Positions 8,572-17,317 of a stretch of 64,000 nucleotides of DNA are shown here, piece after piece. Position 1 is the first letter of the stretch; every line of letters begins with the position of its first letter. The notes under the pieces are model-generated. The model had not been told where the DNA came from. It saw only the letters and a list, made by a program, of their open reading frames with translations, and did not search any database. Source of the stretch: Paenibacillus baekrokdamisoli (lineage in GTDB: Bacteria; Bacillota; Bacilli; Paenibacillales; Paenibacillaceae); contig NZ_AP019308.1 of NCBI RefSeq assembly GCF_003945345.1, positions 2,108,001-2,172,000 on the forward strand, in the 5' to 3' direction. The position numbers and the translations under genes were made by a program.

Positions 8572-9224
8572 CCTCCCTCCTCCTTTCTCTCCAGCTCAAT
8601 AATACGATCCAGATAGGGCTGGACCTCAGTTAACCCATGTGTGACCATAACTACGGTTCTCCCATGCTCCTTCACTTGATGATGCATGAGCTCGTAGAAT
8701 CCGAACCGACTTGCTTGATCCATCCCTGTCGAAGGCTCATCCAGAACGAGAAGATCCGGCTGCTGGGCTAATGCTCTAGCGATGCAAATCCGCTGCTTCT
8801 GTCCTCCAGACAGCTCGCCAATCTTGCGATAACGCAGCTCCCACATCCCTACTTGACGAAGTGCTTGCTCGGTTAACTCATGATCTAATGGCTTTAACTT
8901 GCGGAACCAAGAACCTCTTACATATCTGCCTGAACGAACAAACTCCAGAATTGTGCTAGGAAATCCACCATTAAAAGCCGCGATTTGCTGAGAAACATAC
9001 CCTACGCTAAGCTTGCTCCCTTCCGAATTATATGGGGAGAGCTCTACCTTGCCTTTCCAAGGCTGCAATACGCCCAGTGCAAGCTTAAGCAAGGTGGTCT
9101 TAGAGGCTCCATTAGGGCCGGTTACCGCCACGAATTCACCTGAAAATATGTCAATACTTGCACCATGCAAGCATGGAACATCACTATAGCCAAACTCTAC
9201 ATTTTGCATAGATACTAGTAACAT
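8514..9224 (-). CDS. znuC: Zinc ABC transporter ATP-binding protein
   Basis: 236 residues of ABC ATPase. The Walker A is GPNGASKTT, in which Ser replaces the usual second Gly; related AdcC proteins also deviate at this point. The signature is LSGGQKQR, the Walker B LLVLDEP and the H-loop MVTHG. It energises zinc import with ZnuB and ZnuA. It is the first gene of the operon and two Zur-like boxes lie at 9248-9290. The C-terminus (WKCCTTTSCS) is Cys-rich and overlaps the start of znuB. Confidence 0.92.
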   Translation of the reverse strand: MLLVSMQNVEFGYSDVPCLHGASIDIFSGEFVAVTGPNGASKTTLLKLALGVLQPWKGKVELSPYNSEGSKLSVGYVSQQIAAFNGGFPSTILEFVRSGRYVRGSWFRKLKPLDHELTEQALRQVGMWELRYRKIGELSGGQKQRICIARALAQQPDLLVLDEPSTGMDQASRFGFYELMHHQVKEHGRTVVMVTHGLTEVQPYLDRIIELERKEEGGWKCCTTTSCSGHFAPVGS

Positions 9225-9247
9225 CTACTTCCACCTCTTTCATATGT

Positions 9248-9290
9248 GTAATAATTACGATATTAATAAGGTTAATATGTAATTTTTACG
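9248..9290. promoter_or_regulatory. Two Zur boxes upstream of znuC
   Basis: GTAATAATTAC (9248-9258, a perfect GTAATnATTAC) and GTAATTTTTACG (9279-9290) lie 24-66 bases before the znuC start. Their centres are about 31 bp apart, allowing cooperative Zur binding. Confidence 0.8.
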
Positions 9291-9392
9291 CTTAATCAAT
9301 TTATCATCATTTAGGCTATTCGTCAAATGGTTCATACAAAGGCTATATAAAATAGATAAATTCAACTAAATCGTTGGCCGAGGGACTGCGCT

Positions 9393-9520
9393 GCGCGAGC
9401 AGATCGTCCTTCCGATCGCTGTTGCAGCTGGATTCTTTGATTTTCTTAACCCTTATAGGGTAAGAATCCAGCTGCAAAGGCGAACACTAGCGTTTCTCCA
9501 GAACGATTCTGCTCGCTCCG
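9393..9520. repeat. Foldback (palindromic) intergenic element, copy 1
   Basis: The outer arms GCGAGCAGATCGT and ACGATTCTGCTCGC enclose a perfect 14-bp stem GCAGCTGGATTCTT/AAGAATCCAGCTGC (9424-9437 and 9462-9475). Its reverse complement matches the element at 49714-49842 in the outer parts (for example GAATCGTTCTG, GTTCGCCTTTG, CAACAGCGATCG), whereas the central stem sequences differ but are palindromic in both. It fills most of the divergent zinc-gene intergenic region and contains no ORF. Confidence 0.75.
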
Positions 9521-9651
9521 CTGCGGTTGTCTGTTTCTTTAGTTCCACGATATAGATCAATTGATTGAGCAACTTGCGCTGCTGCTGTTAGCTAAACAAG
9601 AAAATTATGATTTGCTCCCAACGTTCTCTATTGATTATAATCATAATAGTT

Positions 9652-9663
9652 CGTAATTATTAC
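9652..9663. promoter_or_regulatory. Zur box upstream of the second COG0523 gene
   Basis: CGTAATTATTAC is a near-perfect match to the Zur core and lies 22 bases before the predicted TTG start. A TATAAT is present at 9636-9641. Confidence 0.8.
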
Positions 9664-9684
9664 TTATAAATGGAGGTGTCCCTG

Positions 9685-10704
9685 TTGAGAATCCCGGTAC
9701 TAGTCTTAAGTGGATTTTTGGGCAGCGGCAAAACAACGCTGTTGCTTCGATTGCTAGAAGAGATTGCAAGCCGCGGATTGAAGCCCGGCATTCTGATGAA
9801 TGAATTAGGCAAACAAGATGTAGATGGTAGGATACTTGGTGAACACAGCCCTGCATCTTTGGAGAAACTATTAGATGGCTGTATTTGCTGCAGTAAGAAA
9901 AGCGAAATGGCAGGCAGTTTAAGCCTCCTTCTTAAAACGAAACCGGATGTCATCATAATCGAGCTCACAGGTGTCGCCAATCCAGAAGAGATTGCGGATG
10001 CTCTGACTGAGCCTGGACTTATCGGACAGCTGCGTTTGAAGCGCATTATTACACTTCTAGATGCCGAGCATGCTCTCGATTATAACAGCATATTCGCTAC
10101 CGACAAGCAGCTTGTTCGAACGCTCCGCAGACAGCTGGAAGTCGCTGATTTCGTAATCGTTAACAAAACCGACCTCGTCAAACCGGCTCAGCTGCAAAAA
10201 ATTGAGAAGGCAATTCGTAAGCAAAATGAACATGCATCAATCTCTTATACTACCTACAGCTCCTTGCATTTGGCACCCCTTCTTGAGGGAGTGACGAAGC
10301 GAGAAGAAATCAAGGAGCAAGCTGTTCAGCGTTTACAAATGGTAAAAAGCATCTCGTTGAAACAAAAAAATGCGGAAGGTTCAGTGTCCTCCGCACCTAA
10401 GCATGACCATGCTGAATCAGACCGTTCCTTCTCCCGCATCCAGACGCTATCTCTCTCTTGGACAACGTCTGCTCGCCTCACGCGTGAGCAAGTTGAACGT
10501 TTTCTTCATCGCTGGAAGAAAGAGCTGCTTCGGGCAAAGGGCTATATTTCCTTCCCCAATCAAGGTCAAATGTATCTCATGCAGCATGCCGGTAAACGAA
10601 CGAATTGGGAGCCAACAGCCTATACGGGTGAGCCCTATCTCGTTGCTATTGGAATTGAATTCGATCAGGAGCGATTCAAGCTGGAATGGGAACAGCTTAC
10701 TTAA
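9685..10704 (+). CDS. Second COG0523 (CobW/G3E) GTPase
   Basis: About 339 residues: GFLGSGKTT (G1) near the N-terminus, DGCICCS metal-binding motif near residue 70, ELTGVANPEE switch and NKTDLV (G4). A His/Asp-containing linker (KHDHAESD) precedes the CobW C-terminal domain. The in-frame ATG at 9670 precedes the Shine-Dalgarno GGAGGTG (9672-9678), so the TTG at 9685 is the likely start. It is divergent from znuC and Zur-controlled, and probably helps insert zinc into, or substitute within, client proteins. Its 3' end overlaps the convergent TIGR03943 gene by eight bases. Confidence 0.87.
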   Translation: MRIPVLVLSGFLGSGKTTLLLRLLEEIASRGLKPGILMNELGKQDVDGRILGEHSPASLEKLLDGCICCSKKSEMAGSLSLLLKTKPDVIIIELTGVANPEEIADALTEPGLIGQLRLKRIITLLDAEHALDYNSIFATDKQLVRTLRRQLEVADFVIVNKTDLVKPAQLQKIEKAIRKQNEHASISYTTYSSLHLAPLLEGVTKREEIKEQAVQRLQMVKSISLKQKNAEGSVSSAPKHDHAESDRSFSRIQTLSLSWTTSARLTREQVERFLHRWKKELLRAKGYISFPNQGQMYLMQHAGKRTNWEPTAYTGEPYLVAIGIEFDQERFKLEWEQLT

Positions 10705-11767
10705 CAAGATTGGAGAAATCATCGAAGTACGGATATACGTAAGGTGTTTTTGAAGCTTTGATCTTCTCGATCTTAACGGCATCCAATTTCATAATCGTAT
10801 TCTTATTGTAAACGGTCTTCCCGATGGTACCCGTAATCGTTACCCAGGTATCCTTAGGGAAGTCCTTACTCTTATTTGACTCCACCACAACCCCATAAGG
10901 GGATGAATCTGCCGAACAGCACTGCATAGCCAGTCTGGACACGACAAATTGATTGGGCGCCATATCATCTTCTCTGTAGATAAAGCCGCTTACGATCATT
11001 TTCTTACCTACAAAATTGTCCATGTAAAGATCGACGGCCGTCAATAATTCCATAAAGCCTTCTTCTTTAATCGTTATGGGAGCCTTCTTCTTATACAGCT
11101 TTAAGGCAAGTTTCGAATAATCCTCGGTATATTCATCGGGCTTGAACATTTCCTGCAGCTTGATATCTTCTGCCGAAAGGGGGGTTCCCAAAGACTTAGT
11201 CGAACTACCCGTGGATGCCATCGTACCTTGATCAGCTGCTGGCGTCGATGGAGAAATAAGTGCGCTATCTCCCGCTGTCACCGAAAAAGGATTGACCGTG
11301 GAGGACACATTCTTCTTCGCATTGTCGGACTTGAGCGCAGCAGCTGCTGCTGTCTTGACCATACCGGTAGCACTCAAATTCATACCTTTTATCGAGGCTA
11401 CATCACTTCCCATGACAGTATCGGGGAGGAAAAACCCTAAGAGTAAAGGAAAGACAAATAAAGAATAGATGAACATATTGACCCCTATAGATCGCGATGG
11501 CACATGATCACAGCCACAATCCTCCTGATTCTCACCGAACCTCGATTTTACAGCCAAAAATCCTTGATAGACCGCAACCACGAATAAAAGAAGCGCAGCT
11601 ATTTTCACATAAATCATCATGCGAGGCGCTATGTAGTACAGCAGGCTATCTGTCTTCACCAAATGAACAATATAGAAGGTCAAGCCAAGCATGATCACTG
11701 CGCGCAGAATGTAATGAAAGGTATAGGAACGTTCCTCTTCAAATTCCATCTTCATTCTCCTTTTCAA
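10697..11767 (-). CDS. TIGR03943 family permease subunit (YcgQ-like)
   Basis: 356 residues. Three or four N-terminal hydrophobic segments (about 15-125) are followed by a Ser/Thr-rich linker and a C-terminal soluble beta domain (MIVSGFIYREDDMAPNQFV..., with a paired Cys motif MQCCSAD). The family is always adjacent to a COG0701 permease, as here, and the pair recurs next to COG0523 genes in zinc-responsive clusters; the transported species is unknown. It is the second gene of the unit led by the permease at 12807, with a 14-base gap. Confidence 0.8.
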   Translation of the reverse strand: MKRRMKMEFEEERSYTFHYILRAVIMLGLTFYIVHLVKTDSLLYYIAPRMMIYVKIAALLLFVVAVYQGFLAVKSRFGENQEDCGCDHVPSRSIGVNMFIYSLFVFPLLLGFFLPDTVMGSDVASIKGMNLSATGMVKTAAAAALKSDNAKKNVSSTVNPFSVTAGDSALISPSTPAADQGTMASTGSSTKSLGTPLSAEDIKLQEMFKPDEYTEDYSKLALKLYKKKAPITIKEEGFMELLTAVDLYMDNFVGKKMIVSGFIYREDDMAPNQFVVSRLAMQCCSADSSPYGVVVESNKSKDFPKDTWVTITGTIGKTVYNKNTIMKLDAVKIEKIKASKTPYVYPYFDDFSNLVK

Positions 11768-11781
11768 CCCTCTATGATTCG

Positions 11782-12807
11782 TTATAAATAGAACCTCTCG
11801 ATTAGAAATGACCCTAGACTAACGGTAATGACAATAAGAAAGGCCAGCGTGAGGACAAACCGAGTCTTGAAAACGGAGAGCAGCATTAAGGAGCCTTTGA
11901 GATCCAGCATAGGGCCGAATACCATAAAGGTCAGCAGAGAGCCGGCCGAGAAGGTATTCACGAAAGACGACGCAACGAAAGCATCAGAGGTTGAGCAAAG
12001 CGATAAAATATAGGCAAACCCCATCATGAACACATGCGAGGTTATCGCTCCTTGCCCAATATCGACCAAATCACTTCTTGGCACGAATGCCTGAATGGCC
12101 GCAGTAATGATCGAACCAAACATCAGATATTTACCCATTTCAAAAAATTCACTTCCCGCATGCTCCAGCATCTGAGTTATTTTGCTGCTGCTTCGTTTGT
12201 GCTGATGCTCAATCTTGCCGTCTTCTGTGCTGACGCTTGAATAGAGCGTACTTTGAGAGGTCTTCAATTGGTTCTTGCGCACAAAGGTAAACAGGACCAA
12301 ACCAATCACAAGTCCTACAAACAGCGCCAGTCCCATTCGGGCATAAACCATCTCCGGTCTTGTCCGGAACGCGATATAGGTGGCTGCATAGACAATTGGA
12401 TTGACGATTGGGCCAACCAGAATGAATACGACACCTACATAAAGCGGCATTCCTTTTGCAATTAAACGTCTTACAACTGGGATCAAGCCGCATTCACAAA
12501 CCGGGAACAAAATGCCTAGTACACAGGCGAACAATATACCAAGCAGCGGATTAGAAGGAACAAGCTTGCGAATCCATTTCTCTGATACGAAGATTTGTAA
12601 AAAAGAAGAAACGAGAACCCCAAATAAGATAAAAGGAAATGCTTCAAGAATAATGCTTATAAACATTGTCTTGAAGGATCGCAATAGGGTTAAATCAGGC
12701 ATGGATAAATCTGAGAACACACTCGGATGTAAAAAGATCACGACCATGAAACTCATCAACGCGATAAAAAAGAGATTAATCCCCCATTGAGAACCAAATG
12801 AACGCAC
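11782..12807 (-). CDS. COG0701 permease (YcgR-like)
   Basis: 341 residues with eight to ten hydrophobic segments. Family motifs include FGVLVSSFLQIF, FPVCECGLIPV (a Cys-Glu-Cys) and VGPIVNPIVYAAT in the first half, and a STSDAFVASSF block in the second. These permeases are thought to move metal or thiolated species, but the substrate is not established. The Zur-like palindrome at 12860-12870, 53 bases upstream, puts the pair in the zinc regulon. Confidence 0.82.
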   Translation of the reverse strand: MRSFGSQWGINLFFIALMSFMVVIFLHPSVFSDLSMPDLTLLRSFKTMFISIILEAFPFILFGVLVSSFLQIFVSEKWIRKLVPSNPLLGILFACVLGILFPVCECGLIPVVRRLIAKGMPLYVGVVFILVGPIVNPIVYAATYIAFRTRPEMVYARMGLALFVGLVIGLVLFTFVRKNQLKTSQSTLYSSVSTEDGKIEHQHKRSSSKITQMLEHAGSEFFEMGKYLMFGSIITAAIQAFVPRSDLVDIGQGAITSHVFMMGFAYILSLCSTSDAFVASSFVNTFSAGSLLTFMVFGPMLDLKGSLMLLSVFKTRFVLTLAFLIVITVSLGSFLIERFYL

Positions 12808-12859
12808 GAATAGACCTCCTAAAGCAGATGAAAGTTAATGCTTCATCTCTATCTTAACA

Positions 12860-12870
12860 GTAATAATTAC
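12860..12870. promoter_or_regulatory. Zur box upstream of the permease pair
   Basis: GTAATAATTAC is identical to the core of the box in front of znuC, and sits between the permease start and the ars genes. Confidence 0.75.
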
Positions 12871-13066
12871 TTATTACTATCTTAAGAATGTTAGATCCAT
12901 AATATGAGATATCCCCCATCATATATCAGCGATCACTAATATAACCGTTTACTTATTTAAAGGAATAAGTATAATCAAAATAAGAGGTTCCACGCTCATG
13001 TTCAATTCACTGTTCATGCTTATCCATGGTTATCCATGTCCACAATCAGAATGAAGAGGGAAATAT

Positions 13067-13381
13067 ATGATTACCGTCTCCCAACTTTCAGACTCGCTGA
13101 AGCTGCTCTCTGACAAAACCCGCCTGAATATAATTGCCCTCTTGTAGGAGAAAGAAATGTGTGTTTGTGATCTGGTTGAAATTTTGCATACCACACAGCC
13201 CAACATAAGCCAGCATCTAAAGAAGCTAAAAGCCAGGGGTCTTGTGAATGAGACAAGACGCAGCCAGTGGATTTATTACTCGCTTAACATGAAGGACAAG
13301 CCTCATTTACTTGGAATCCTCGACCAACTTTCATCTATGACCGAACAAATCCAAGCAGCCCGTCCACAGAGCTGTAATTAA
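13067..13381 (+). pseudogene. arsR: arsR-type repressor interrupted by in-frame TAG
   Basis: An ATG at 13067 opens a normal ArsR N-terminus (SDSLKLLSDKTRLNIIALL) that meets TAG at 13145 after 26 codons. The same frame continues EKEMCVCDLVEIL (the As(III)/metal-binding CVCDL helix), TQPNISQHLKKLKARGL (recognition helix) and SQWIYYSL (wing). The stop stands where intact homologues have Lys or Gln. TAGGAG at the stop makes a Shine-Dalgarno for an ATG at 13157, so a 74-residue form lacking the first helices could be made. The gene precedes arsB by 12 bases. Either a null allele or a reinitiated short repressor. Confidence 0.8.
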
Positions 13382-13393
13382 TCAGGAGGCATC

Positions 13394-14686
13394 ATGCTCG
13401 CAGTCGCATCACTGATCTTTCTTCTAACGTTAACTTTTGTCATCTGGCAGCCAAAGGGCTTGAATATCGGTTGGTCTGCTAGCGGCGGTGCTTTACTCGC
13501 CTTAATAGCCGGTGTAGTCAGCTTCCACGATGTATGGGAAGTTACACAAATCGTCTGGAACGCTACACTTGCCTTTGTTGCCATCATCATTATCTCTCTG
13601 CTTCTGGACGAGATCGGTTTATTCGAATGGTCCGCCCTGCATATCGCTCGTTTGGCCAAAGGGAACGGGAAGCTTCTCTTCGTTTATGTCATCCTTTTAG
13701 GAGCTGTAGTAGCTGGCTTGTTTGCTAATGATGGAGCCGCGCTTATCCTCACACCGATTGTACTTGCTGTGGTCCGCGCTTTGAAGATCGATGAGCGAAT
13801 GATTATCCCCTTCGTTATGGCTAGCGGCTTTATATCGGATACAGCCTCTCTTCCCCTAACAGTCAGCAATCTGGTCAATATTGTATCCTCCGATTTTTTT
13901 GGAATCAGTTTTGTCCATTATGCTAGTCGAATGATCATTCCCACCTTGTTTGCTGTTGGAGCAAGCTTGCTTATGCTTTACCTATTCTTCAGGCGACGAC
14001 TTCCCACTCACTATGAGCAAAATCAATTAAAGCTTCCGAAAGAAGCGATAAAAGATCCGTTCCTATTCAAATTAGCCTGGGTTATTCTTGCCATTCTCCT
14101 TACTGCTTATCTGAGTAGTGAATATATCCATGTTCCTGTATCCATCATTGCCGGGGTTACTGCAATCATCTTTATTCTTCTTGCTAGACGAAGCCCTGCT
14201 ATTCATACTGGCAAAATGATTAGAGAAGCACCCTGGGCAATCGTAGTATTCTCTATCGGCATGTATGTCGTGGTGTATGGCTTGCGTAATGTCGGTCTGA
14301 CCGACAAGCTGGGAGCTGTAATTGGCTGGATTGGTGATCAAGGACTGTTTGCTGCAACAATTGGTACAGGCTTTCTTGCAGCTATCCTCTCCTCGCTCAT
14401 GAACAATATGCCCACGGTGATGATCAATGCACTGGCTATTAATGGAATTCATCCAACTGGTATCTTGCGAGAAGCTTTCATCTTTGCCAATGTAATCGGT
14501 TCTGATCTGGGTCCTAAGATAACCCCCATCGGTTCATTAGCAACCTTGCTCTGGCTGCATGTCCTTTCTCGTAAAGGCGTAACGATTACTTGGGGTACTT
14601 ATTTCAAAGCTGGCCTAGTTCTCACGATACCCGTGTTATTCCTGACACTGACAGGTCTCTATCTCTGGCTTATCATCATTCATTAA
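13394..14686 (+). CDS. arsB: Arsenite efflux permease ArsB
   Basis: 430 residues with about twelve hydrophobic segments, of the ArsB/NhaD ion-transporter superfamily. Characteristic stretches are [33 protein letters not shown] and [14 protein letters not shown] near residue 335. The protein extrudes arsenite or antimonite. It starts 12 bases after the arsR stop with AGGAGG, and an arsC remnant follows, so this is an arsRBC operon in which only the pump is intact. Confidence 0.9.
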   Translation: MLAVASLIFLLTLTFVIWQPKGLNIGWSASGGALLALIAGVVSFHDVWEVTQIVWNATLAFVAIIIISLLLDEIGLFEWSALHIARLAKGNGKLLFVYVILLGAVVAGLFANDGAALILTPIVLAVVRALKIDERMIIPFVMASGFISDTASLPLTVSNLVNIVSSDFFGISFVHYASRMIIPTLFAVGASLLMLYLFFRRRLPTHYEQNQLKLPKEAIKDPFLFKLAWVILAILLTAYLSSEYIHVPVSIIAGVTAIIFILLARRSPAIHTGKMIREAPWAIVVFSIGMYVVVYGLRNVGLTDKLGAVIGWIGDQGLFAATIGTGFLAAILSSLMNNMPTVMINALAINGIHPTGILREAFIFANVIGSDLGPKITPIGSLATLLWLHVLSRKGVTITWGTYFKAGLVLTIPVLFLTLTGLYLWLIIIH

Positions 14687-14712
14687 AGCTACCACCAAGA
14701 AGGAGCCTATCC

Positions 14713-14836
14713 ATGATGAACAAAAAACTTTTTTACTTTCTTATGTACCGGCAATTCTTGCCGCAGCCAAATGGCTGACGGGTTCATGAAGGCTATCGGC
14801 GGGGATATGTACGAAGTTAAGAGTGTGCAGATGTAA
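14713..14836 (+). pseudogene. arsC: arsC arsenate reductase remnant, frameshifted and truncated
   Basis: A good ribosome-binding site (AAGGAG) leads to MNKKLFYFL, then the frame is lost. With one base removed at about 14740 the sequence continues [14 protein letters not shown], the low-molecular-weight-phosphatase-type P-loop of thioredoxin-dependent ArsC. The reading ends at TAA 14834-14836 after about 40 residues, so roughly 100 C-terminal residues, including the other redox cysteines, are missing. No activity is expected. Confidence 0.85.
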
Positions 14837-14884
14837 AAATAAGGGGAGTCCGGGATGAGAAGCATCCTAGACCCCCTTATTTTA
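14836..14884. terminator. Bidirectional terminator between ars and thrS
   Basis: AAATAAGGGG and CCCCTTATTTT flank GTCcGGGATG/CATCCtaGAC in a long near-perfect stem with A and T runs on either side, serving the converging ars and thrS transcripts. Confidence 0.85.
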
Positions 14885-14929
14885 TTGTCTTATTTAATTA
14901 ACTTTTACCCTTTCACAATCGGCAAAAGC

Positions 14930-16843
14930 TTACTTCTTCTCATTGATTTCTTCGCGCAAGCTCAGAATTATTTCCTCTATATGAAGTGATCCGATGTCGC
15001 CTTCTCCACGCTTCCTAATCGAAACTTGGCCGGATTCTCGCTCTTTCTTACCAAGAACGAACATATAGGGCACTTTCTCCAGCTGAGCCCCGCGAATCTT
15101 GTATCCAAGCTTCTCTTCGCGAATATCAATTTCAACGCGAATACCGGCCTCTTCAAGCTCCTTCTTCAATTGAAAAGCATAATCGATATCATTCTTAGAT
15201 ACAGGAATAATCTTTGCTTGAATTGGAGCGAGCCACAGCGGGAAAGCGCCAGAATAATGTTCAGTTAAGATGCCGATGAATCGATCGATTGATCCATACA
15301 CCGCTCGGTGAATAACGACAGGTCGATGTTTCAGGCTATCTTCTCCGATATAGTTAAGATCGAATTTCTCCGGCATTTGAAAATCCAGCTGAACCGTCCC
15401 GCATTGCCAGCTCCGCTTGAGCGCATCGAGAATATGAAAGTCAATCTTCGGTCCATAAAATGCGCCATCCCCTTCATTCAAACGGTAGGGAACACCCAGC
15501 TTATCCAGCACATTTTGCAAAGATTGTTCGGCTTGATCCCATAGCTCCTCAGAGCCCATGGAGTCCTCCGGCCGTGTGGACAGCTCGATCTTATATTCGA
15601 AACCGAATACTTGATAGAAATAATCGATCATGACCATAATCCGTTTGATTTCCTCTTCAATTTGATCTGGTCGAACAAAGAGATGGGCGTCATCCTGACA
15701 GAATGTCCGCACTCGCATCATCCCGTTAAGTGCGCCTGAGAATTCATGACGATGCACCTGACCGAATTCAGCAATCCGTATGGGCAGCTCTCTATAGGAA
15801 TGAAGGCTATTCTTATAAATAAGCATATGACCTGGACAATTCATCGGTTTCAAAGCAAACTTCGTGTCATCCACGTTAGTAAAGTACATATTTTCTTTAT
15901 AGTGATCCCAATGTCCAGACTGCTCCCACATGCGGTTATTCATCATGAGCGGTGTACGAACTTCTTCATAATCGCGCTGTCTCTGCAGCTCTCTTGCGAA
16001 GTCCTCCAGCTCCGTGCGGATCGTCATCCCCTTCGGCAGGTAGAACGGCATACCCGGTGCTTCTTCCGAGAACATGAACAATTCGAGCTCCTTACCCAGC
16101 TTACGATGATCTCGTTTCTTCGCTTCCTCGAGCATATGCAAATGCTCCTCCAATTGAGCCTTCTTCGGAAAAGCAGTCCCATATATGCGCTGCAGCATTT
16201 TGTTATTGGAATCCCCTCGCCAGTAAGCACCCGCTACATTCAGCAGCTTGAACGCTTTGATGCGGCCAGTGGATGGCAGATGCGGTCCTCGACAAAGATC
16301 AAGAAATTCACCTTGCTTATAGACTGTTATCACGGCATCCAGCGGCAAAGCATGAATGAGCTCCAGCTTATAAGGGTCTTCCATCTTCTCGAAAATCGCA
16401 ATTGCTTCATCGCGGCTGACAATTTGGCGGAGAATTGGAAGGTTCTCATCGATAATGTTGGCCATTTCTTTCTCAATAGCTTCAAGATTATCGGTCGACA
16501 GGGACTGCTCCATATCGATGTCATAATAAAATCCGTCTTCAATGACGGGACCAATACCAAGCTTGACGGCTTTATCTCCGTATAATCGTTTAATTGCCTG
16601 AGCCATGATATGCGCTGTACTGTGGCGATAAACGGATAGTCCGTCTATACTATCATGCGTTATAATCTCTACCTCACTGTCTTGCTCGATTGGTCGATTA
16701 AGATCAACTAAATTGCCGTTTATTTTGCCAGCAACCGCATTTTTCTTAAGACTTGTAGAGATTGATTCCGCTATTTGTTCGATTGTGGTCTCCTGCTTAA
16801 CCCTCTTGATTGTTCCATCTGGCAGCATTACGTTGATTTCCAT
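14930..16843 (-). CDS. thrS: Threonyl-tRNA synthetase
   Basis: About 637 residues in the canonical order: N-terminal TGS domain (MLPDGTIKRV), editing domain (HSTAHIMAQA, and the DLCRGPHLP motif), class II catalytic core and C-terminal anticodon-binding domain. The zinc ligands are all present (MNCPGH, VHRHEF, VIHRAVYGS), so this is the zinc-dependent type despite the nearby zinc regulon. The ATG at 16852 is adjacent to GGAGG, whereas the ATG at 16843 is properly spaced. Expression is controlled by the T-box upstream. Confidence 0.95.
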   Translation of the reverse strand: MEINVMLPDGTIKRVKQETTIEQIAESISTSLKKNAVAGKINGNLVDLNRPIEQDSEVEIITHDSIDGLSVYRHSTAHIMAQAIKRLYGDKAVKLGIGPVIEDGFYYDIDMEQSLSTDNLEAIEKEMANIIDENLPILRQIVSRDEAIAIFEKMEDPYKLELIHALPLDAVITVYKQGEFLDLCRGPHLPSTGRIKAFKLLNVAGAYWRGDSNNKMLQRIYGTAFPKKAQLEEHLHMLEEAKKRDHRKLGKELELFMFSEEAPGMPFYLPKGMTIRTELEDFARELQRQRDYEEVRTPLMMNNRMWEQSGHWDHYKENMYFTNVDDTKFALKPMNCPGHMLIYKNSLHSYRELPIRIAEFGQVHRHEFSGALNGMMRVRTFCQDDAHLFVRPDQIEEEIKRIMVMIDYFYQVFGFEYKIELSTRPEDSMGSEELWDQAEQSLQNVLDKLGVPYRLNEGDGAFYGPKIDFHILDALKRSWQCGTVQLDFQMPEKFDLNYIGEDSLKHRPVVIHRAVYGSIDRFIGILTEHYSGAFPLWLAPIQAKIIPVSKNDIDYAFQLKKELEEAGIRVEIDIREEKLGYKIRGAQLEKVPYMFVLGKKERESGQVSIRKRGEGDIGSLHIEEIILSLREEINEKK

Positions 16844-16852
16844 CCTCTTCAT

Positions 16853-17192
16853 CCTCCATTCTTCCTTATTCGCTTTTATTTTTTGAACGCAAAAAAACGC
16901 ATCTCTCCCACAAAGGGACGAGTGCGCTTAAGCTCGTGGTTCCACCCTAATTCGACCTGCAGCTGACATTTGAATAAACATATCCATGCTGCAAAATCCT
17001 TCTTAGTATCCGTTATCGAGGATAAGTCGGTCCCGCTTACAGCCTCGCAATCAACCTTCGAGGGTTCAACGTTACAGCTGCAAAGGGGTAATTTCACATC
17101 CGGGAACTGGAGAAGCTTACAGCTGGAACTTCTCTCTCTGAACAGTCCGTAAAGGAAATCATGTCTTTGGTCATAGCCTTATATATGTGACT
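16853..17192 (-). ncRNA. T-box riboswitch of thrS
   Basis: On the minus strand the conserved T-box GGGTGGAACCACG lies at 16935-16947, followed by the terminator CGCACTCGTCCC/GGGAGAGATGCG and a seven-T run (16890-16927). The preceding 230 bases hold Stem I-type structure including an AGAGAGAG purine bulge. T-box RNAs sense uncharged tRNA; given the gene, the ligand is tRNA-Thr. The specifier codon was not assigned. The transcript is likely to begin near 17192. Confidence 0.92.
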
Positions 17193-17199
17193 TGTTACA

Positions 17200-17229
17200 A
17201 TACTAAACACTTCGGGGTGTATTAGTCAA
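17200..17229 (-). promoter_or_regulatory. Promoter of the T-box-thrS transcript
   Basis: On the minus strand TTGACT (17224-17229) and TAGTAT (17200-17205) are separated by 18 bases, a reasonable sigma-A promoter just upstream of the T-box. Confidence 0.6.
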
Positions 17230-17317
17230 GTGTTTCCTTGGGTTAGGAGCATGCTGTATAATAACAAATGACCATCACAACGGAGAAGGCAATTTTAACG
17301 AATGACAGGAGCATACC

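Noticed and set aside
8514..9224. Inactive ATPase because of the Walker A change GPNGASKTT
   Set aside because: Deviation at this position is seen in functional AdcC-type zinc transporters, and all other motifs are intact.
15746..16585. 279-codon plus-strand ORF inside thrS
   Set aside because: Antisense shadow of thrS; its composition follows the other strand's codons.
14930..16843. Zinc-independent ThrRS belonging to the zinc regulon
   Set aside because: All three zinc ligands (MNCPGH, HRHE, VIHRA) are present and the gene has a T-box, not a Zur box.
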